DNA of 64,000 nucleotides from Pseudomonas neuropathica (GCF_015461835.1 NZ_JACOPX010000022.1:1-64000); one strand, 5' to 3'. Positions 18,398-27,473 are shown, counted from the first letter of the stretch. Numbers and translations are program-made. Notes: generated by a model from the sequence alone, not told the origin.

Positions 18398-19213
18398 ATG
18401 GATCGCCTTTCAACATTGCTCAGCCATTTCGGCGTGAATGCCGGTACGTTCCACAGCGGCGCGTTTTGCGGCGTCAGCGTTCATGACAACGAGCAGGTGG
18501 GGCATGTACATCTTTTGCAGGCCGGTGAATTGCTGCTCAAGCCGGGCAGTGAACGCGAGATTCGCCTGAGCGAACCTTCGTTGATCTTTTTCCCCCGACC
18601 CTTCGCCCATCGCATGTTCGCCGACGAAGCCATGGACACCCGATTGGTCTGCGCATCGCTGACGTTTGACGGCGGTTCCGGCAATGCACTGGCGGCGGCG
18701 CTGCCGGATTATCTGGTGCTGAAACTGACGGACATTCCGGAACTGGGCAACACCGTGGAGTGGCTGTTCAAGGAAGCGTTCGAAGGTCATTGCGGACGGG
18801 TGGCGGTGATGGATCGCCTGTTCGAACTGCTGGTGATTCTGTTGCTGCGGCACTTGATCAGCAGTCGCGAACAACAACCGGGGATGATCGCCGGGCTGGC
18901 CGATCCACGCCTGTCGCGTGCCTTGAACCTGATGCACGAGCAACCGCAAAAACCGTGGAGCGTGGCGGATCTGGCGTCTGTCGCCAACCTGTCCCGCGCC
19001 GGGTTTGCCGAGCAGTTTCGCCGGGTCGTCGGGCAGACACCGGCCGATTATCTGCTGAGCTGGCGCGTCAGCCTGGCGCAGAAGCGCTTGCGTGAAGGCA
19101 AGCCGATTGCGCTGATTGCCGAGGAGGTCGGTTACGAAAGTCCTTCGGCGCTGGCCCGGGCGTTTCGGCGCAAGACCGGGTTCAGCCCGCGCGAGTGGAA
19201 GGCGGGCGCCTGA
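18398..19213 (+). CDS. AraC-family transcriptional regulator
   Basis: A 271-residue regulator. A cupin-type sensor (DUF6597/cupin_6-like) covers about residues 10-165. A pair of helix-turn-helix motifs covers 175-270 (WSVADLASVANLSRAGFAEQFRR and IALIAEEVGYESPSALARAFRR, ending FSPREWKAG). The ATG at 18398 has TTGGAG upstream. It is divergent from the AhpD-like gene and probably activates it. The inducer is unknown; homologous pairs often respond to electrophiles or oxidants. Confidence 0.88.
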   Translation: MDRLSTLLSHFGVNAGTFHSGAFCGVSVHDNEQVGHVHLLQAGELLLKPGSEREIRLSEPSLIFFPRPFAHRMFADEAMDTRLVCASLTFDGGSGNALAAALPDYLVLKLTDIPELGNTVEWLFKEAFEGHCGRVAVMDRLFELLVILLLRHLISSREQQPGMIAGLADPRLSRALNLMHEQPQKPWSVADLASVANLSRAGFAEQFRRVVGQTPADYLLSWRVSLAQKRLREGKPIALIAEEVGYESPSALARAFRRKTGFSPREWKAGA

Positions 19214-19216
19214 AGA

Positions 19217-20110
19217 TCATTTGGCGAATTTCTTCGCCCCGGCCACACACAGGATCACGCCCAATGTCACCGCGAGCATGCCGACGCTGACGTGTTCATG
19301 TAGCAGGGTCGCCGCCAGCGCTAGGCCGAAGAACGGCTGCAGTAATTGCAACTGACCGACCGCCGCAATTCCGCCCTGAGCCAGACCGCGATACCAGAAG
19401 ACAAAGCCGATCAGCATGCTGAACAGCGACACATAGCCCAGGCATAGCCACGCCGACAGACTGACCGTGCTGAACGAGGCGGGCGCCAGCCACAGGCTCA
19501 ACACCGCCATGAGCGGTAGCGCGAGCACCAGCGCCCAGCAAATCACCTGCCAGCCGCCAAGGGTTCGCGACAGCTTCGCGCCTTCGGCATAACCGAGGCC
19601 GCAGGCCAGAATAGCGGCGAGCATCAGCAGGTCACCGGTGGGCGAGGCCGTCAGCCCTTGCGCGAGGGCGAAGCCGACCACCAGCGCGCTGCCGAGCATC
19701 GAGAAAATCCAGAACACCGGTCGCGGCCGCTCACCGCCGCGCAGCACGGCGAATATCGCCGTGGCCAGTGGCAGCAGGCCGACAAACACAATCGAATGGG
19801 CCGACGTCACGTGTTGCAACGCCAGTGCGGTCAACAGTGGAAAGCCAAGCACCACGCCCATCGCGACAATCAACAGCGACAACCACTGATCGCGCGCCGG
19901 CCGCCGCTCGCGAAACAGCCACAACAGCGCCACCGCCAACACCCCGGCGATGGCGGCGCGGACCACGGTGAGAAACACCGGATCGAACTCCAGCACCGCC
20001 AGACGCGTGGCTGGCAGTGAGCCGCTGAAGATCACCACGCCAATAAAGCCGTTGATCCAGCCACTGGTTTTTTCCAGTGCCGGGGTCGTCAGATTCGAAG
20101 TCCTTTCCAT
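19217..20110 (-). CDS. EamA-family (DMT superfamily) transporter
   Basis: A 297-residue inner-membrane exporter of the drug/metabolite transporter type with ten predicted helices in two EamA repeats (about residues 20-150 and 160-290). The first helix reads GFIGVVIFSGSLPATRLAV and the last LLHEHVSVGMLAVTLGVILC. ATG 20110 is chosen over the GTG at 20113. It is divergent from a MocR-type regulator, which probably controls it. The substrate is likely an amino acid or other small metabolite, but this is not shown. Confidence 0.87.
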   Translation of the reverse strand: MERTSNLTTPALEKTSGWINGFIGVVIFSGSLPATRLAVLEFDPVFLTVVRAAIAGVLAVALLWLFRERRPARDQWLSLLIVAMGVVLGFPLLTALALQHVTSAHSIVFVGLLPLATAIFAVLRGGERPRPVFWIFSMLGSALVVGFALAQGLTASPTGDLLMLAAILACGLGYAEGAKLSRTLGGWQVICWALVLALPLMAVLSLWLAPASFSTVSLSAWLCLGYVSLFSMLIGFVFWYRGLAQGGIAAVGQLQLLQPFFGLALAATLLHEHVSVGMLAVTLGVILCVAGAKKFAK

Positions 20111-20183
20111 CACCGTTCACGCTCAGAAGTGGGTTGCTTGCGGTCATGCTAGAACCGAGAATCAGCACAATCAAAGAATTGTC

Positions 20184-21530
20184 ATGGATACATCCGGCAT
20201 GCCACGTTCGCGCTACAAGACACTGGTTGACGCCTATGCGGCGGACATTCGCTCGGGGCAGTTGCCCCCGGGTACACGGTTGCCAACCCATCGGCAGTTA
20301 GCGGCTCAGGAAGGGTTGGCGCTGGTTACGGCCTCGCGGGTGTATTCAGAACTGGAGGCCATGGGCCTGATCAGCGGCGAAACCGGGCGCGGTACGTTTG
20401 TCCGCGAAACGTCGTTGTCGCCGGGGCAGGGCATCGATCAGAAAGACGTGGCGGTCGGCATGATTGACCTCAATTTCAATTACCCGTCGTTGCCCGGTCA
20501 GGCGGATTTGTTGCGCACAGCGTTGCGCCAATTGGCGTTGTCCGGCGATCTGGAAGCGTTGCTGCGTTATCAACCGCATGCCGGGCGCGGCCACGAGCGT
20601 GCATCGGTCGCGCGGCACCTGCTGACGCGCGGGGTGAGGGTCGAGGCCGAGCAAGTGCTGATCGTCAACGGTGCCCAGCAAGGCCTGGCCGTCACGCTGA
20701 TGGCGCTGCTCAAACCCGGCGATGTGATTGCCGCCGACGCGCTGACCTATTCCGGGTTCAAGGTGCTGGCCGAAGCGCTGCATCTGGAAGTCGTAGCCAT
20801 TCCGCTCGGTGATCAAGGGCCGGATCTCGCCGCGCTGGACAAACTCTGTCGCAGCCGCTCGGTGCGCGCCGTGTACAGCATGCCGACGTTGCACAACCCG
20901 TTGGGTTGGGTGATGCAGCTGGCGCAGCGCGAGCAGTTGGTGGCGATTGCCCGGCGACATGATCTGACAATAATCGAAGACGCGGCCTACGCCTTTTTGG
21001 TTGAAAGCCCACCGCGTACGCTGATCGATCTGGCGCCGGAGCGCACGGTGTACGTCTCGGGCCTGTCGAAAAACATCGCCACAGGCCTGCGTGTCGGTTT
21101 CATCGCCGCCCCGACCGACGTGGTGCCAGCACTGGAACGCATCATCCGCGCCACGACGTGGAACACCCCGGGCGTCATGACCGCCATCGCCTGTGGCTGG
21201 CTCGACGACGGCACGGTGACGCTGCTTGAAGAACAGAAGCGCAACGACGCCAAGGCGCGGCAGGCGCTGGCGGCGGAAGTGTTGAAAGGACTGCCGAGCA
21301 TTGGCCACCCGGCGTCGTACTTCCTGTGGCTGCCGCTGCCGGAAGACGTGCGCGCCGATCAGATTGTCGTCGAGCTGATGCACGAGCAGGTTTCGGTCAC
21401 CACGGCTGAACCGTTTTCGGTAGCGGGTCATATGCCGCATGCGATTCGCCTGGCGTTGGGCTCGGTGGAGATAGACGTGTTGCGACAGGCGTTGAGCAAA
21501 GTCAAAAAGATCATTGGCGCTTACCTGTAA
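20184..21530 (+). CDS. MocR-type regulator (GntR helix-turn-helix fused to aminotransferase domain)
   Basis: A 448-residue PLP-dependent transcription factor. The winged GntR helix-turn-helix is at residues 10-75 (PPGTRLPTHRQLAAQEGLA). A type I aminotransferase domain fills the rest, with the PLP-binding lysine at Lys296 in YVSGLSKNIATGLRVGF. The ATG at 20184 leaves a normal helix-turn-helix N-terminus. The gene is divergent from the EamA exporter with a 73-base shared promoter region, a frequent arrangement in which the regulator controls export of an amino-compound. Confidence 0.9.
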   Translation: MDTSGMPRSRYKTLVDAYAADIRSGQLPPGTRLPTHRQLAAQEGLALVTASRVYSELEAMGLISGETGRGTFVRETSLSPGQGIDQKDVAVGMIDLNFNYPSLPGQADLLRTALRQLALSGDLEALLRYQPHAGRGHERASVARHLLTRGVRVEAEQVLIVNGAQQGLAVTLMALLKPGDVIAADALTYSGFKVLAEALHLEVVAIPLGDQGPDLAALDKLCRSRSVRAVYSMPTLHNPLGWVMQLAQREQLVAIARRHDLTIIEDAAYAFLVESPPRTLIDLAPERTVYVSGLSKNIATGLRVGFIAAPTDVVPALERIIRATTWNTPGVMTAIACGWLDDGTVTLLEEQKRNDAKARQALAAEVLKGLPSIGHPASYFLWLPLPEDVRADQIVVELMHEQVSVTTAEPFSVAGHMPHAIRLALGSVEIDVLRQALSKVKKIIGAYL

Positions 21531-21582
21531 AAACAAAATGCTACCCTTGCGCGGCCTGATGCAGACCGATCCGGAACCCTTG

Positions 21583-21969
21583 ATGAAAAACACCGCTGCA
21601 CTGTCACTCGCCCTGATGCTCGCCACTGGCCTGTCCAGTACGTTCACCTTCGCCGCAGGCGACCCCGAAGCCGGCGCGAAGATCTTCCCGCGCCTGTGCG
21701 GCGGCTGCCATCAGGTCGGCGAATCGGCCCGCCCCGGATTCGGTCCGCAACTCAATGGCATCATCGGTCGGCCCGCCGGTACGTCAGCGAATTACGTGTA
21801 TTCGGATGCGATGAAGAACTCGGGAGTGACCTGGGATCGCGAGACGCTGATCGCCTATCTGAAGGACCCGAAAGGCGTGGTGCCGGGTACGCGGATGATT
21901 TTCTGGGGGCTGAGTGATGAGGAGAGGCTCGACAATCTGTTGGCTTACCTCCAGACCTTCTCGCAATAA
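21583..21969 (+). CDS. Periplasmic c-type cytochrome
   Basis: A 128-residue single-haem cytochrome c. Residues 1-25 are a signal peptide (ends TFAAG). The haem site is CGGCH (Cys39, Cys42, His43), and the likely distal ligand is Met105 in GTRMIFWG. This matches the class I cytochrome c2/c550 type with NYVYSDAMKNSGVTW. GGAA precedes the ATG at 21583; an in-frame ATG further upstream would spoil the signal peptide. No oxidase genes are nearby, so the redox partner is unknown. Confidence 0.9.
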   Translation: MKNTAALSLALMLATGLSSTFTFAAGDPEAGAKIFPRLCGGCHQVGESARPGFGPQLNGIIGRPAGTSANYVYSDAMKNSGVTWDRETLIAYLKDPKGVVPGTRMIFWGLSDEERLDNLLAYLQTFSQ

Positions 21970-21976
21970 CGGTAGG

Positions 21977-22000
21977 CGCAGCCTTCGGCAGCTCCTACAG
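21977..22000. repeat. Single REP half, GTAGGAGCTGCCG family
   Basis: GCAGCCTTCGGCAGCTCCTA matches one arm of the 'GTAGGAGCTGCC(G/A)AAGGCTGCGATC' REP family. It lies directly after the cytochrome gene. Confidence 0.75.
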
Positions 22001-22133
22001 GGCGTGCGTGTTTTTGAGGTGCAGCGATGTCGGTTGATGCTCTCTGTGACAACCCCCTCCATCACGCTCGATTGATTCCGCCGCCAGGGTCATGACCGTC
22101 ACCACCACGTCTTCTTCGCGACTCAAGTATTGC

Positions 22134-22159
22134 GGTGTCCGGGCGATATGCCGGACACC
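22134..22159 (+). promoter_or_regulatory. Perfect hairpin 24 bases upstream of a lipoprotein gene
   Basis: GGTGTCCGG and CCGGACACC pair perfectly around an 8-base loop. The stem lies in the probable leader of the 22183 lipoprotein gene. It may be an operator or an mRNA structure; there is no U-run to make it a terminator. Confidence 0.4.
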
Positions 22160-22182
22160 CAAGTCCCTGATTGAAAAATGAC

Positions 22183-22878
22183 ATGAAAAAGCTATTCGTC
22201 GTTGTTGCTGCCCTCATTTTGCTGACGGGTTGCGTGACCAAAGATCTCAGCGTTGAAGACCGCCAGCAAATCAAAACCGTGAAAGTGCTGCCGGTGTTTG
22301 TCGCCGTCGACAACTTTCAGTACACCAGCATGACGCAGGCCTGGGGCGCGGGCCTGGGTGCCGGAGCCGGCGCAGCGGCAGGTATGGCCTCCGGTGCTTC
22401 GACTGCGGGCGCCGGGGCGTTAACGGGGGCGGGCTCTGTGGCAGGGACGAAAGCGGCGGACGTGGCCACCGGCGATATCACTCTGGCGATTCGCAACAAC
22501 ATGAAGGCCAATGGCATCGACCTGAGCCAGTTGATCCGGCAAAGCTTCGAAAAGCGCGTACAGCAGGAACATCTGTTTACGGTGGTGGGCGAGGGTGAGC
22601 GAGCCGATGCCGAGGTCGAAATTCTGGTCTCGCAATGGGGCCTCTGCCTGAAGAACTTCAGTAGCGTGTTGTACCCGGTGATCGGCGCCACGGCGCAAAT
22701 CAAACGCAACGGCTCGGCGGTATGGCGCAATTTCGACACTATTTCCGTATCCAACGATGCCAACACCATCGCCTATACACCGGAGCAATACGCCACGGAT
22801 CCCGAGGCGTTGCGTAAAGCGTTCAGCCATGTATCGGATCTGCTGGTCAATAAGCTGGTCGATCACTTGAAACAGTGA
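22183..22878 (+). CDS. Lipoprotein with glycine-zipper segment
   Basis: A 231-residue lipoprotein with lipobox LLTGC, lipidated at residue 17. Residues around 55-90 are a run of glycine/alanine (GAGLGAGAGAAAGMASGAST), a glycine-zipper-like membrane-associating segment. The C-terminal half is soluble (VVGEGERADAEVEILVSQWG). The ATG at 22183 is chosen because a TTG start at 22171 gives a short non-signal extension. A perfect hairpin lies just upstream. The function is unknown. Confidence 0.8.
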   Translation: MKKLFVVVAALILLTGCVTKDLSVEDRQQIKTVKVLPVFVAVDNFQYTSMTQAWGAGLGAGAGAAAGMASGASTAGAGALTGAGSVAGTKAADVATGDITLAIRNNMKANGIDLSQLIRQSFEKRVQQEHLFTVVGEGERADAEVEILVSQWGLCLKNFSSVLYPVIGATAQIKRNGSAVWRNFDTISVSNDANTIAYTPEQYATDPEALRKAFSHVSDLLVNKLVDHLKQ

Positions 22879-22886
22879 AGGCCTGA

Positions 22887-24527
22887 TTACGCCACTTGGT
22901 TACGGCCCGCCGCTTTGGCTTGATACAGCTGCTGATCGGCGCGTTTGATCAGTGCGTTGTGGCTGTTGTCTGCCGGGTCCGCGAGGCCGACGCCGATGCT
23001 GACCGTCACTTGCCCGATCACCGGGAAGTGAGCTTCGGCGACCGCCATGCGGATCTTCTCGGCAACGACTTCCGGGGTGTCGGGTTTGGCGATTTCCGGC
23101 AACAGCACGGCGAACTCTTCGCCGCCGTAGCGAGCGACGAAATCAGTGGTGCGCAGGCTGCTCTGAATCAACTGCGCCAACTGCTGCAGCACATCGTCAC
23201 CCACCGCGTGGCCATGGCTGTCGTTAATGCGCTTGAAGTGGTCGGCATCGATCAGCAGCAGGGCGAACGGCCGCCCGGTGCGGCGGAACAACAGGGTGTA
23301 TTCAGTAAGTTTCTCGTCGAAGCGACGACGGTTGTAAACCCCGGTCAAACCATCGTGAGTCGCCAGGCTCAGCAGTTCGGCGTTGGCTTGCGTCAGCGCC
23401 GCAGTGCGTTGCGCCACCGTGGCTTCCAGCGAAGCATTGGCCTCTTGCAGTTCGCGCTCTTTGCCGAGCAGTGATTGCGTCATCGCATCAATGGATTGGC
23501 CGAGCTGGGCGATTTCCAGCACCGAGTGTTGGAGCGGGAATTGTGCGCCGGGCTTCTGGTTCTGCACCTGCCGGGCCGAGCGCGCGAGTTGTTCGATCGG
23601 TCGGCTCAGGTACAGCGCCAGGTAGTAGGCCACCAGGCCGAACAGTACTGCGGCGACCACACCCAGGATCAGCAGTTTGTACATCAGCAGGCGCGCCGGT
23701 TGCAGCGCGGTTTCCAATGGCTGGCGCACGGCAATCGACCACGACAGCGCCGTACTCGATGGCGTCGGTACGGTGACCACACTGGTGAGGAAGCCGTTGC
23801 CCGCGGTCCAGCCTTGCCCCTTGTCGCCGGTTGCCAATAGTTGCCCCATCAGCGCTTCCGGGTAGAGCACCTTGCCATCGTGATCAATGATCAACGCTTC
23901 GATATCCGGCGTTGAATTTTTGTGCGAGAACGCCGCCGACTCGACAATGCGTGTTACCCAACTCCAGTGCGCGTGGGCGCCCAGTACGCCAATCACCTGA
24001 CCGTCGGCGTTGCGGATCGGCGCGGCGAAATCGATGAAGCGCAACGGTTCACCGCTCGGCAGGGCCGGCAGCTTTTTCGCCAGCAGTACTGCCTCATGGG
24101 GATCGCCGGTGTACTCACCGCGTATCCCGGCCTGGAACCACGGGCGTTGTTGCACCGATTGGCCGACCAGCAAGTCGTTCACCGCTTGATGCACCTTGCC
24201 CTCGGCATCAGTGACGCCCATCCACGCATACTCGGTGCGCGCCTGAGTGCGCAGTTGCATCGATTTCAGAATGGACGGGTTGTCCAGATCGCCACGCTCC
24301 AGATGCGGTGCACGGCTGAGCAGATACACCTCCAACTGGCGTTCGCGCAGTTGTTCACCCAGCAACGATGCCGCCGAGCGAGCGGTGTTGAGCAGCGCAT
24401 TACCGCTGGCCTGCTTCATTTGTTCAGTGGCGATATGGCCGACGTAGAAACCCACACTGAGCAGCGTCAGCAGGGACAAACCGGCAAACCAAAGGGTGAG
24501 GTGGCTACGCAGACTGGCTTTGAGCAT
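22887..24527 (-). CDS. Membrane diguanylate cyclase (dCache-HAMP-GGDEF)
   Basis: A 546-residue cyclic-di-GMP synthase. A membrane helix lies near residues 12-33. A periplasmic double-Cache sensor (EYAWMGVTDAEGKVHQAVND, then QRPWFQAGIRGEYTGD) covers about 40-270. A second helix near 278-305 is followed by HAMP, a coiled coil, and a GGDEF domain with the active-site YGGEEF. An allosteric I-site RTTD lies five residues before it, so product inhibition is expected. The start could also be the in-frame ATG at 24563; 24527 (MLKASLRSHLTLWFAG) keeps a normal signal anchor. It follows the lipoprotein gene convergently. Confidence 0.88.
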   Translation of the reverse strand: MLKASLRSHLTLWFAGLSLLTLLSVGFYVGHIATEQMKQASGNALLNTARSAASLLGEQLRERQLEVYLLSRAPHLERGDLDNPSILKSMQLRTQARTEYAWMGVTDAEGKVHQAVNDLLVGQSVQQRPWFQAGIRGEYTGDPHEAVLLAKKLPALPSGEPLRFIDFAAPIRNADGQVIGVLGAHAHWSWVTRIVESAAFSHKNSTPDIEALIIDHDGKVLYPEALMGQLLATGDKGQGWTAGNGFLTSVVTVPTPSSTALSWSIAVRQPLETALQPARLLMYKLLILGVVAAVLFGLVAYYLALYLSRPIEQLARSARQVQNQKPGAQFPLQHSVLEIAQLGQSIDAMTQSLLGKERELQEANASLEATVAQRTAALTQANAELLSLATHDGLTGVYNRRRFDEKLTEYTLLFRRTGRPFALLLIDADHFKRINDSHGHAVGDDVLQQLAQLIQSSLRTTDFVARYGGEEFAVLLPEIAKPDTPEVVAEKIRMAVAEAHFPVIGQVTVSIGVGLADPADNSHNALIKRADQQLYQAKAAGRNQVA

Positions 24528-24618
24528 GGGCTGGCGAGGTCTGTTTTGGAGTTGTGGCCGCATGGTATGCGCAATGGGCTGTGTGTGACCAGTCGGGGAA
24601 TGGATGGCTGTGAACATG

Positions 24619-24646
24619 AAAAAGCCCGGCTGATCAGGCCGGGCTT
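24619..24646 (-). terminator. Rho-independent terminator behind the 13-residue repeat gene
   Basis: AAAGCCCGGC pairs with GCCGGGCTTT around a 7-base loop, with a T-run following on the minus strand. It lies about 30 bases past the repeat gene stop. Confidence 0.85.
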
Positions 24647-24675
24647 TGTATTGGGATTGCGATGAAGCTGTTGAA

Positions 24676-25116
24676 TCATGCGACGCGGCGTTCGATCAGA
24701 CGATCAGAACCACCTTCGGCAACACGACGTTCGATCAGACGATCAGAACCACCTTCGGCAACACGACGTTCGATCAGACGATCGGAGCCACCCTCGGCAA
24801 CGCGGCGTTCAATCAGACGATCAGAACCGCCCTCGGCAACGCGGCGTTCAAGCAGGCGATCGGAACCGCCCTCGGCAACGCGGCGTTCAATCAGACGATC
24901 AGAACCGCCCTCGGCAACGCGGCGTTCGAGCAGACGATCGGAACCTCCTTCGGCAACGCGGCGTTCGAGCAGACGATCGGAACCGCCCTCAGCAACACGA
25001 CTTTCAATCAACTTGTCCGAGCCGCCTTCAGCGACTTGGGTATGTGCCGGGGTGGCGGCAAAAGCGTTAATGGCGAAAACCGAGAAAGCGATGCTGAGAA
25101 GGGTCTGGCGTTTCAT
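24676..25116 (-). CDS. Secreted protein of nine 13-residue VAEGGSDRLIERR repeats
   Basis: A 146-residue secreted protein. Residues 1-22 are a signal peptide (ends NAFAA). The mature chain is then almost wholly nine tandem 13-residue units, VAEGGSD(R/K)L(I/L)E(R/S)R, ending VA. The first unit (KLIESR) is the most divergent; the later units are nearly identical, with I/L alternating at one position. Charges are balanced (E, D and R). The DNA repeat (24679-25035) is 39 bases per unit with synonymous differences, so units may expand or contract by recombination. Similar Pseudomonas proteins may be labelled 'phage infection protein' in databases (weak memory); the role is unknown. TTGGAG precedes the start. 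Confidence 0.8.
   Translation of the reverse strand: MKRQTLLSIAFSVFAINAFAATPAHTQVAEGGSDKLIESRVAEGGSDRLLERRVAEGGSDRLLERRVAEGGSDRLIERRVAEGGSDRLLERRVAEGGSDRLIERRVAEGGSDRLIERRVAEGGSDRLIERRVAEGGSDRLIERRVA
24679..25035. repeat. Nine 39-base tandem repeats inside the repeat-protein gene
   Basis: Nine in-frame 39-base units. They vary at a few third-codon positions and at the I/L codon, the 5'-most unit most of all. Confidence 0.9.
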
Positions 25117-25235
25117 GATCGTGTGCTCCAAGAGATAGTTGTTTGTCTGGAGCCGATGTTACGCCGTGGATTTTTTATGAGAACTTCATTGCCGTGATGG
25201 TAGACATCGACCGCAATGATGGTTCGACGATCCCC

Positions 25236-25270
25236 CTGTAGGAGCTGCCGCAGGCTGCGATCTTTTGATC
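25236..25270. repeat. Single REP element, GTAGGAGCTGCCG family
   Basis: CTGTAGGAGCTGCCGCAGGC continuing to GATCTTTTGATC; one half of the family that occurs as pairs at 31684, 51132 and 53119. Confidence 0.8.
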
Positions 25271-25280
25271 TGGCCGTTTC

Positions 25281-25844
25281 TCAGCGCGAGTTCGCCGCCC
25301 GCACACACAACTCACCGGTCGCCCGTGTCAGGGCCAGTTCATGCAGCGCGTCGTGGGTCAGGCCACTGCGCGCCTTGGCCAGCCACGCCGGGCAATTCGC
25401 GTCATGGCGATACGGCGCGAAGGCGGCGTATTGCTGCAGCAGGCGGGTTTGCAGCTCATCCAGACGCGGGCGAATCTGTTTACCCAGGTCGGGGCGCGGG
25501 GTGTCCGGCGCGGCACCCGCCGCTTGCCACTGTGCGAGCAAACCGTACTGCACCAGTTTGTTCGCCTCCATTTGCGCGGCGATCAGTTGCGCCACGTCTT
25601 CCGCGTCGAGCTGGCGCTCGGTGGCCAGCGTGCGGGCATTGGCGATCACCTGCGCTTCACGCGGGCTGTCCTGGATCGGCTTGCCGCTGTCCCATTTGGT
25701 CAGCGCGACGAGGTCGCCGATGTTCAGGCGTTCGTTGAGTGTTTCCAGCAACGGCTTCAAGGTTTCGCCGGGCGCGGCGGCGTGAGCGCTGGTGGTGAGC
25801 ACGGCGAGGAGGGTGGCGGTCAGCAGATGGGCAAAGCGCGGCAT
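25281..25844 (-). CDS. Periplasmic (secreted) chorismate mutase, AroQ-gamma type
   Basis: A 187-residue secreted chorismate mutase converting chorismate to prephenate. Residues 1-23 are a signal peptide (ends SAHAA). The all-helical AroQ core includes ERLNIGDLVALTKWDSGKPIQD, then REAQVIANARTLATERQLD, carrying the expected Lys/Asp/Arg catalytic residues, and FVAAQMEANKLVQ-type helix residues (QLIAAQMEANKLVQYGL). The secreted form lacks a regulatory domain. The ATG at 25844 is chosen over an upstream in-frame ATG because it begins the signal peptide. Two late cysteines (near ANCPAW and GELCVR) may form a disulfide. Confidence 0.9.
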   Translation of the reverse strand: MPRFAHLLTATLLAVLTTSAHAAAPGETLKPLLETLNERLNIGDLVALTKWDSGKPIQDSPREAQVIANARTLATERQLDAEDVAQLIAAQMEANKLVQYGLLAQWQAAGAAPDTPRPDLGKQIRPRLDELQTRLLQQYAAFAPYRHDANCPAWLAKARSGLTHDALHELALTRATGELCVRAANSR

Positions 25845-26028
25845 GAACAGAGCCTCAATGAGAGAAGTGAAAGTGGGCAATTGTTTACCACAGCTCGGAG
25901 CTTGCACCTACAGAACCGTTTCCGTTACACAGGCGCGGCCACCGGTCATAAACACCGATTTGAAATGTTAATTGCGCCCCGCGTGCAACTCACCGAAGCT
26001 ATCCTCCATCAGCCCTCCCGCCGTCGAG

Positions 26029-27399
26029 ATGGACCTCTATTCAATGCAAGCCGTCGCCCAACGCCCACTCTGGCACACCTACCTGCTGTTCCTTGCGCCG
26101 ATGGTGCTGTCGAACTTTCTGCAATCGATGTCGGGCACGGTCAACAGCATCTACATCGGCCAGATGCTCGGCACCCAGGCGTTGGCGGCGGTGTCGGGGA
26201 TGTTTCCCATCGTGTTCTTCTTTATCGCATTGGTGATCGGCCTCGGCGCTGGCGCCGGAGTGTTGATCGGTCAGGCGTGGGGCGCGCGTGAGCCGCACAT
26301 GGTCAAGGCGATTGCCGGGGCAACGCTGTTGCTCGGGGTGTTGATCGGTCTGGTGGCGGCGGTGTTGGGCAGCGTGTTCGCGCGGCAGGCGCTGGCGGGC
26401 CTGGGGACGCCGGCGGATGTGCTCGACGATGCGGTGGCGTATGCCCATGTGATGATGTGGATCTTGCCGTCGCTGCTGGTGTTTGTGTTGTTCACCCAGC
26501 TGTTGCGCGGGGTCAGCGATACGCTATCGCCATTGCTGGCGCTGATGGTCTCGACCTGTGTCGGGCTGGCGCTGACCCCGGCGCTGATTCGCGGCTGGTT
26601 CGGCTTGCCGCAATTGGGTATTCAGAGTGCGGCGTACGCCGGGCTGGCCGGTAACCTGGCGGCGATGGTATGGCTGGCGTGGCGCCTGATTCGCAAAGGG
26701 CACCCGTTGGCGCCGGATCGGGAGTTCTTCACCGCGCTGCGCCTTGACGGGGCAATTCTCGGCAAGGTCTTGCGCATCGGCCTGCCGACCGGCGTGCAGA
26801 TGATTGTGCTGTCGCTGTCGGAGCTGGTGATCCTGGCGCTGGTCAATCAGCACGGCTCGCAAGCAACGGCGGCGTATGGCGCGGTGACGCAGATCGTCAA
26901 CTACGTGCAGTTCCCGGCGTTGTCGATTGCGATCACCGCGTCGATTCTCGGTGCGCAGGCCATCGGCGCCGGGCGGCTGGAGCGCATGGGGCCGATCCTG
27001 CGCACCGGGCTGTTGATCAACGTGTGCCTGACCGGCGGTTTGATTGTGCTCGGCTACCTGTTGTCGCACTGGCTGCTGGGGCTGTTCCTGACCGAGGACT
27101 CGACCCGGGCGATGGCTGAGCATCTGCTGCACATCATGTTGTGGAGCCTGCTGGTGTTCGGCTTCCAGGCAATCATCGGCGGGATCATGCGCGCCAGCGG
27201 CACGGTGTTGGTGCCGGTGGCAATTGCGATCATTTGCGTGGTCGGTGTGCAATTGCCGGCGGCGTACTGGCTGGACGGGCAATACGGCTTGCAGGGCGTG
27301 TGGATGGCGTTTCCGGTGGCGTATCTGGGCATGCTGGTGTTGCAGACCCTGTATTACAAACTGGTCTGGCAGCATCAGAAAATCGAGCGGCTGGTGTAG
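26029..27399 (+). CDS. MATE-family efflux transporter
   Basis: A 456-residue inner-membrane exporter with twelve predicted helices in two halves. The first begins HTYLLFLAPMVLSNFLQSMSGTVNSIYIGQMLG and carries the typical GLGAGAGVLIGQAWGAR; the second begins FQAIIGGIMRASG, with the family's PVAYLGMLVLQ tail. MATE proteins extrude cationic drugs or metabolites using H+ or Na+. The start at 26029 (MDLYSMQ) is a compromise; a second ATG 15 bases on is equally possible. It is not clearly linked to a regulator and is followed by YceI 74 bases on. Confidence 0.9.
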   Translation: MDLYSMQAVAQRPLWHTYLLFLAPMVLSNFLQSMSGTVNSIYIGQMLGTQALAAVSGMFPIVFFFIALVIGLGAGAGVLIGQAWGAREPHMVKAIAGATLLLGVLIGLVAAVLGSVFARQALAGLGTPADVLDDAVAYAHVMMWILPSLLVFVLFTQLLRGVSDTLSPLLALMVSTCVGLALTPALIRGWFGLPQLGIQSAAYAGLAGNLAAMVWLAWRLIRKGHPLAPDREFFTALRLDGAILGKVLRIGLPTGVQMIVLSLSELVILALVNQHGSQATAAYGAVTQIVNYVQFPALSIAITASILGAQAIGAGRLERMGPILRTGLLINVCLTGGLIVLGYLLSHWLLGLFLTEDSTRAMAEHLLHIMLWSLLVFGFQAIIGGIMRASGTVLVPVAIAIICVVGVQLPAAYWLDGQYGLQGVWMAFPVAYLGMLVLQTLYYKLVWQHQKIERLV

Positions 27400-27473
27400 G
27401 CGCTGGCGCAACGCCCGGATGTTTGCTTAAGTCAATCGAGGCCCTCGACGGCCAGCCCCGCCCGGAGAATCCC

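Noticed and set aside
24679..25035. Tandem 39-base repeats considered as a CRISPR array
   Set aside because: There are no unique spacers; the units are contiguous, in frame, and encode a peptide repeat.
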